Both the position numbers and the translations under genes were made by a program. From Agriotes lineatus (Eukaryota > Arthropoda > Insecta > Coleoptera > Elateridae): DNA of 64,000 bases. The stretch covers positions 1 to 64,000 of the forward strand of contig CALNHX010005262.1 of NCBI GenBank assembly GCA_940337035.1, in the 5' to 3' direction. The notes under the pieces are model-generated. The model saw only the letters and a list, made by a program, of their open reading frames with translations. It was not told the DNA's origin and ran no database searches. Below, one piece after another: positions 58,674 to 64,000 of this stretch. How positions within the stretch are numbered: the first letter of the stretch is position 1; each line of letters opens with the position of its first letter.

Positions 58674-60549
58674 TTAAGCCTTCTTTTTAGCTTTACGTTG
58701 CGTTTTTTCTCGTTCCTCGTGCAGCCTGCGTTTCTTCTTCAGCAACCATACCTCCTTCGATCGCTCCTTCCTGCCCTCGATCATGCTCTTATACAACTTC
58801 CTGTGCTTGTTCTTAACCATCTTTTCTTTTAATCTATACTCCTGCCTTTCTTGCTTTTTCTTTTCCCATGCTGGTTCTGTGTAAACTTTTCCTGGCGTCA
58901 CAGAAAGCTTGCGTTTCTGGAAACGACCAATAAATAATCAAAGCTGAACTATTGCTAAAATACTTATGGGGAACAGAAATGCCACATCGGTTAACTAGTA
59001 AATTATACAAACAATGCTAAAACTTACCAGTGCTGCTGCTTCATCATCCGATTCTTCTTCTTCTTCCTCTTCAATATCTTCACTTTCCCCTTGCTCCTTC
59101 ACCTGTGCAACCTCTTTCTCCTCGTCACTTTCTTCCTCGGCATTCATAGATTCTAATAATGAGGGATCTGTCGTTTCTTCTGGTGGGACATATTGCTGAG
59201 TGGCATCGCGAGTCTTATCCACAAATGGTGACAAGTGTGGAGGCAATACTTCACCAATAAAATATTTATTAACAGGCAGCAATTCCCTTGCGTTTACACT
59301 ATCAAAAAGCCATTGTGGCTGAACGTAGTAGCGCGAAATGTACTGCTTGTCCATGATAGGCCTATCTACAATCTGATGAGTTATCGATTCATCGGTTTCC
59401 TCAAACGTTGAGCCTACAAAAAGCGTTTTGTCCCATGACACTTCACCACCAAAGCAACGTATTATAAAAACCAACGGCTCACGAGGCACTTCCCTATTTA
59501 AAAAGAATTTCAAGCCTTTAAATAGAGTTTTTAAGGTTTTAATCTTTGCCACTTCCCTCTTGGCTTCTTCCAAGTCCTCTGCATTTGCTTCAGAGGGGAA
59601 CTCATCGATTTCTACCTCTTCTTCTTCAGTTTGACTCGTTATCCTCGTCAAAGGTATGTTTAACGCAGCAACTCGTTCTGCTACAAATGCTTCTTCGTCA
59701 ACGAGACTTTTATCTTCTTCGTTTGTCCCAACTGCGCTTAATTTCGGTGGATAATAAATATTCAAAGAGTGATATAATCTAAAGTTTACAAATCCCAACA
59801 TAATAATGTAAAATTCAACAAATGTGGACATGAGTTTAAAATCCACCTCTGCTTTGGTCTGTGGCTCGAACGAAAAGTGATGGGGGACAATCCACGTTAT
59901 CGTCTGGCCCTTAATTTCTGCTTGATAGTAGTACCCTTTTATGGAAATAAACACCTTTCGCAATGCTTTCGCTTCGATCACCGCATGGAGAAATTCCACA
60001 GTCAATCTCTTACACAATGCGAACTGATCTCTGGGAAGGTGCGGTAAAGAAGGAAAGGTACTAAACAAAAAGCACAGTGTTAGGCAGTCGTCCAAGTCCC
60101 TAATGGCATCAATAAATGTTGGGTATCGCTCCTTAACGATGTGGTCCAATTTCAGAGTAGGATGATTTTGTAAATACTGGCGCATCTGCCTGAAGTCCTT
60201 CAACGCCTTGGCACGCCCTACTTTTCGATTAAAGATTTTGTAGTCTCGCAGTTTCCAAATGATGGGCTCATGCATGAGAAACTGAATGTCTTTGACATGA
60301 TACAGCGTCTTGACGCCTGTCTGGCCCTTCTGTGCTCTCTTTCGATTTCTTGGCTCGCGAGGGTATATCCCTTTTAGGATGCATAGCCGTCTGAAGTTGT
60401 TCAACGAAAGCTGCAGCTTTTTCAATGCGGCCCTTCTCGAGAGAAATTGGGCACCTTCACCAACGGTATACTGTAAATAATATAGTTAATACATAAATTC
60501 TAGCAATATAACATTAAATACCTACCTTCTTTTTCCTTTTTGCCACCAT
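58674..60549 (-). CDS. pes: Pescadillo (PES1/Nop7), ribosome biogenesis factor
   Basis: There are three exons on the minus strand: 60526-60549 (MVAKRKKK), 59028-60470 and 58674-58916. Introns are 55 and 111 nt, GT-AG. The CDS is 1710 nt, 569 aa. Exon 2 begins YTVGEGAQFLSRRAALKKLQ. The pescadillo N-domain includes LCILKGIYPREPRNRKRAQK and HEPIIWKLRDYKIF. A BRCT domain spans about residues 325-425 (RCFGGEVSWDKTL, QPQWLFDSVNARELLP). An acidic stretch and a Lys/Arg-rich C-terminus (exon 3) follow. In yeast and mammals it works with BOP1/Erb1 and WDR12/Ytm1 in the nucleolus, in 27S pre-rRNA processing and 60S maturation. The start is the only ATG at the tiny basic first exon. Confidence 0.96.
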
Positions 60550-60894
60550 TTTTCTATATTTCAAGAATCAGTTCTGCAGAACTGGCACGTGTTTTATAGG
60601 TTATGTTAAACGAAAGGAAGTGTTAATAGTACCACCATCGGTATTTTAAAGAAATCAACTGGGATTTAAAAAAATATCTTCTAATAAATGTCTTTTTAAA
60701 TAAAACAATAACTTGCATCATATTATGATATTTAAAAGGTAAATAATCAATAAATACCAAAAATGAGAATTATATAGGTTAAGTGCATAATAGTAAAACT
60801 ATTTTATTTTGCTGAAAATTTCAAGCATGGTCTCAAAAGTTATAAGTTGCCGTTAATAAACATGAAGGATCTACTCTATTTCAATATACAAATT
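60550..60894. other. pescadillo 5' flank
   Basis: This is the promoter-side region of pescadillo. It is AT-rich, with no TATA box or other site confidently identified. A perfect 8-bp tacaaatt (60887-60894) belongs to the next element's target duplication. Confidence 0.45.
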
Positions 60895-62032
60895 CAGTGG
60901 CGGCACTACGGGAGGACCTAGGGAGGCCCAGCCCCCCCCCCCAGATTTAGCTGTGCCCCCCCCCCCCCGAGTGCCCCACCCCCCCCCAAAGACACCCTTT
61001 GATTAATATCTTATGTCTAAACACATTTAAAGAGATATTTTGAATATGTTGCTATAATAGAATTAATGAACTTAAACTAAATAATTATTTCCAAGAACTT
61101 TTAATGGGGAATGTTTATTTGCCGCAGTAAAATACATAACTAAAAATCAACTTTATTTTGTGGTTTGATTATTAATGGGCCTTTCAGGCGCATGATAAGG
61201 AATACTTAGATGCAGAATATCAATTTACGATCTTATCTGGGTTAACAACATCCTTATGGTTGGTCGGCACATTTTGATACAGTAATATCAAATACAAAAG
61301 AGAATGCAATTTAGCTAAATTTTAAAATATAAGCATTTGGCTTCTGATGTCTGCTTCTGCCTACATCACATCAACACTTATCTCAGAATTAGAATGATTA
61401 ATGAGAGGTTTTGCAACATTTCCACTTTATCTGTTGAAAAGGAAATTGCAAAAAACATAGATCTAGATAAAGTAGTGGATGCATTTTCCTCGACTCATGC
61501 AAATATGCGAATAGTTCTTTAATAGCGTTTTGTTGTTGTTCTACCTAATATTTTATTATATTTTATAAGTAAATAAAATATTACCCTGTAATAATATGTA
61601 AATGTACGAACGGTTTTATGTCTTAATAAACTAGTTATTAAATTGAGAATATAATTAATGTATCAAGTGACGCTATTTCAACCAATGAGGTGCATACAAA
61701 TGCCTAGTTACAAATAATCACAGCGGAAGTAATTTATTTTCGTAATTGTTTTTAGGTTGGCCTGAAAATAAAATTAATACCCAATAGGTTATTTCATAAT
61801 TTTGTCAGTTTGTCAAATTGACATTTGTTTGCTTTGTTTTCTTTGTACAATTTCACATTTAAAACCGGAACAGCAAATTTAATTCGTGCTACGCACTCGA
61901 AAAAAAATCATCGATAATAATCATTCAACTTGTTATATTACAACTGAAAATACATTTTTTGATCTGTTCCCCCAAAGTTTAACTTGGCCCCTCTAGGCCT
62001 CCCCCAAGCAAAATTTTCTAGTGCCGCCACTG
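60895..62032. mobile_element. 1.1-kb hAT-family element
   Basis: The ends cagtggcggcacta and tagtgccgccactg are perfect inverted repeats, flanked by a perfect 8-bp duplication tacaaatt (60887-60894 and 62033-62040), the hAT signature. The left part has several poly-C runs (60931-60990). A transposase C-terminal remnant is at 61337-61522. Most of the transposase is missing, so it is non-autonomous. Confidence 0.93.
61337..61522 (+). pseudogene. hAT transposase C-terminal fragment
   Basis: The fragment encodes INTYLRIRMINERFCNISTL, then EKEIAKNIDLDKVVDAFSS and a stop at 61520-61522. This is the hAT dimerisation region (TYLR..M...RL..L.LL.IE.E...). It starts at a TTG with no upstream domain preserved, so it is a remnant inside the 60895-62032 element. 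It also resembles the C-terminus of ZMYM1-like host proteins, which derive from hATs. Confidence 0.8.
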
Positions 62033-62340
62033 TACAAATTGCCTCAAAGATAAAGGATAATGATTCAAAATGTTTACTCATGGCTCGGATTAAAAAATTA
62101 CCCACCTATATAAAAATCTACCTATTGTTCTATAGTTTACAATGATTATAGGTATGAGAAGTTTAAATGGAATGTAGACTTTTATACTTCTAACAAAATA
62201 TTTGTTATAGCAAATAAAAAAGTTGAGACAGAATTTTAAAAAATGTTATCATAGCGCTCAAGTGTTTTCTAATATTCACTGTAAACTATAGAACAACAAA
62301 CTTTTTCTGCAACCGTCTTTTAATATCATAATTTGTCCGT

Positions 62341-62475
62341 AAGAAGATTACACAAGGAGAAGTCAAGATGGAATATATCGACACTCGCGAAAACACTGTA
62401 GATGTTCTCACAAAACTAGTCTTATCCAACACACTGAAGGACTGAAGAGATGTGGTCGCCTAATGGGACTAGCAT
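62341..62475 (+). pseudogene. Ty1/copia Pol C-terminal remnant
   Basis: The frame reads EVKMEYIDTRENTVDVLTKL, matching the end of copia RNase H (the DTREN.ADVLTKPL pattern). After a frame break a KRCGRLMGL-like segment and stop follow. The rest of the element is not recognised upstream, and the 3' flank to about 62690 may be LTR sequence. Confidence 0.6.
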
Positions 62476-62693
62476 GAAGTGCCATGTAGTAATTATAACT
62501 AATAAATTAATGCATGAAATATAACCGATATATATACTGTCTGTATCGTCCGGCGAATATAGAGTTTACCGTTACTTGTGTTATTATCAAATACTTTCAT
62601 TTTATTACATCACTACTCGGTCTAAACCGAAATTCTATGTTAACAAAAATAATTCGAGTAACCGCGAAAGCCTCAACAAGTATATAATCATGT

Positions 62694-63290
62694 TGTAACG
62701 TTTTGAACTTTATCCGTCCCTGCGAAGAACACTCTGTAACGTTTATATCTCTGTAAACTCAAATCGGAGAAAATTTTCACTCAAACCCAAATATATATAG
62801 TCAGGAAAACACGCTTTATAAACCAACGGTATAATGTTTTTAACTAGTTTGTACAAAAATTACTTGCCATTGTAGCTCAGTGGTTAGAGCACTGGACTGC
62901 GGTGCGGAAGTCTGGAGTTCAAATCCCAGAATCGATGCCTGGCGGGCGGCTTACCCAGTCGCTTTAAATAATTGGGGACCTGCGTTCGAAAGAATAAGGG
63001 GTAATAATGCGTCATAATGTGTCATAAATTTGACACGCGACAGCCGGGTGTGAGAGCGAGGATACTGAAGCTCTAACCTTCCGCCTTGCAGCCCAGGCTT
63101 CTTCATGGCGTGTTAGGTCCTCACCATTATTGCACAAAATGAGGCGTAATCTTAGTAAAATGAATTGTATATCAATAAAATTAACTATTCCCTCTGGGGA
63201 CGTGTTTCGTCGGTTTTCTGACGAGCTGCAACCCATTCAGCACCTAGGTGTCGGTGGCGGCAACCTGCCCCGCTGTATGTCGGATGTCCG
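62694..63290. repeat. LTR-like repeat carrying a SINE insertion
   Basis: The repeat starts tgtaacgttt and shares blocks with 43610-43920 (ctcaaatcggagaaa, aatgtttttaactag, ataaaattaac, ctctgggga.gtgttt). It is interrupted at about 62865-63160 by a tRNA-derived sequence absent from the other copy. The right boundary is uncertain. Confidence 0.4.
62865..63160 (+). mobile_element. tRNA-derived SINE
   Basis: The head (62865-62940) has an A box (tagctcagtgg, with a good D-arm gctcagtggttagagc) and a B-box-like agttcaaatcc. The acceptor and T stems pair poorly, so it is not a working tRNA. A tRNA-unrelated body follows. The right end is estimated from where similarity to the host repeat resumes. 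No target duplication was resolved. Confidence 0.6.
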
Positions 63291-64000
63291 AAACCCGACT
63301 TTTTAGACAACCGCAGAAACTAGCGAGATTCGGAGATACCTGCGGCTCCGGGAGTGCGTAAGGGCTGGTGCAGGCTGTGGTAGTGCCCTAGAATGACAGT
63401 TCGATATTCCAGGAGTAACTGTGCCGTGAACTTGCACCTGGTGAAATTCGCTCGCTTTAGCGGGCAAATGGATTTGACGGCTCGGCATTCGCTTGCGGCG
63501 AAGTAATCTACAATCGGACTCGAGTTTTGCCTTTGGGCTTCGGAACGACGTCGGTGGACGTATAATGCTGACCCTCCAGGTAAGCTAATTAATACGGATA
63601 TATTGTTCGTGCCGCCTTCATGCGGGACGTACAATATAATTCCTACAGGTAAGGTTATTGCAGGTTATAATATTTTAAACGCCTCGTCGATTCTCGGAGT
63701 GTCGAGAATGGTAAATTGCGTTGGTTTCGGGTTAACCAGGGCGTTGATTTAGGAGACAGTAGGTTTGCGCTGTCACAATCTAAGGTACTAGCAGGATATG
63801 GGGTTTTCCCTTAGGAGACAGTAGGTTTGCGCTGTCACAATCTAAAGCCAGTAGAGGATTTGGAGGAAAGAAGAGTCTATGGACTAAAGTGATTTTAAAT
63901 GGTTGCGGAGTCTTCTTATATACTTTTCGGACGGCTTTATCGGTGTAGTGGCTCTGGGTAACATTGAGTGGGAAGCGGAGCGGGGGTTGTTACTTCGTTT
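63291..64000. other. GC-richer unrecognised sequence with a 36-bp direct repeat
   Basis: This is noticeably more GC-rich than the rest of the window. The sentence ttaggagacagtaggtttgc with its continuation cgctgtcacaatctaa occurs twice (63749 and 63811, offset 62). Short minus-strand frames (63303-63488 and 63320-63634) show no domain. It may be transposon leader sequence or a gene edge outside the window. Confidence 0.4.

Noticed and set aside
59014..59782. Plus-strand Ser-rich frames opposite pescadillo
   Set aside because: They are antisense to the acidic and BRCT-coding exon and are codon-composition shadows.
62865..62940. A functional tRNA gene
   Set aside because: D-arm and A box are good, but the acceptor and T stems do not pair and it is joined to a SINE-like body.

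Overview
The window is insect nuclear DNA, most likely from a beetle. The evidence is three conserved eukaryotic genes with mostly 50-110 nt GT-AG introns, degenerate TTAGG-type (CCTAA) repeats, an insect-type errantivirus-like retroelement, and many LINE, mariner, hAT, Harbinger-like and foldback elements. The species cannot be named from the sequence. All exon joins, duplication offsets and target-site duplications (TSDs) were worked out by eye.

Positions 1-34405 are one satellite array that continues past the left edge. Monomers come in two lengths, about 269 and 296 bp, which differ by a 27-bp segment. Blocks of several monomers have been copied within the array at offsets of about 0.8, 2.6, 6.4, 9.0, 16.8 and 26.7 kb. 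Two elements interrupt it: a 199-bp LINE 3' end (5850-6048, 9-bp TSD) and an 8.1-kb errantivirus-like element (6566-14664, CGCG TSD). The second has two near-identical LTRs, a tRNA-Ser-type primer site, gag, a probable -1 frameshift site, a pol with three frame breaks and an env with one.

Positions 34406-38914 are transposon debris. They hold a 2.1-kb element with inverted ends abutting the satellite edge, and a dispersed repeat carrying about 570 bp of CCCGT-like pyrimidine repeat.

Positions 38915-60549 are the gene block. ERGIC2 (-, 6 exons, 377 aa) and pelota (+, 7 exons, 383 aa) are divergent and share a 326-bp promoter region. Pelota exons 1-6 lie at 40863-42233, but exon 7 is at 58249-58337, so the last intron is 16.0 kb. 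Pescadillo (-, 3 exons, 569 aa) converges on pelota, and the two polyadenylation signals are one base apart.

The pelota intron is a nest of mobile DNA: a 2.9-kb inverted repeat with about 1.25-kb arms and a Jockey fragment in its loop, mariner pieces, a telomere-like composite repeat, a Ty3/gypsy RT remnant split by a MITE that itself holds another MITE, a 5'-truncated LINE with a 13-bp TSD, and several palindromic MITEs.

Positions 60550-64000 hold a non-autonomous hAT with a perfect 8-bp TSD, a copia remnant, an LTR-like repeat carrying a tRNA-derived SINE, and an unrecognised GC-richer end.

ERGIC2 acts in ER-Golgi trafficking, Pelota in rescue of stalled ribosomes, and Pescadillo in 60S ribosome biogenesis. 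The most unusual items are the pelota intron with its potential long-hairpin RNA, and the retroelement in the satellite.
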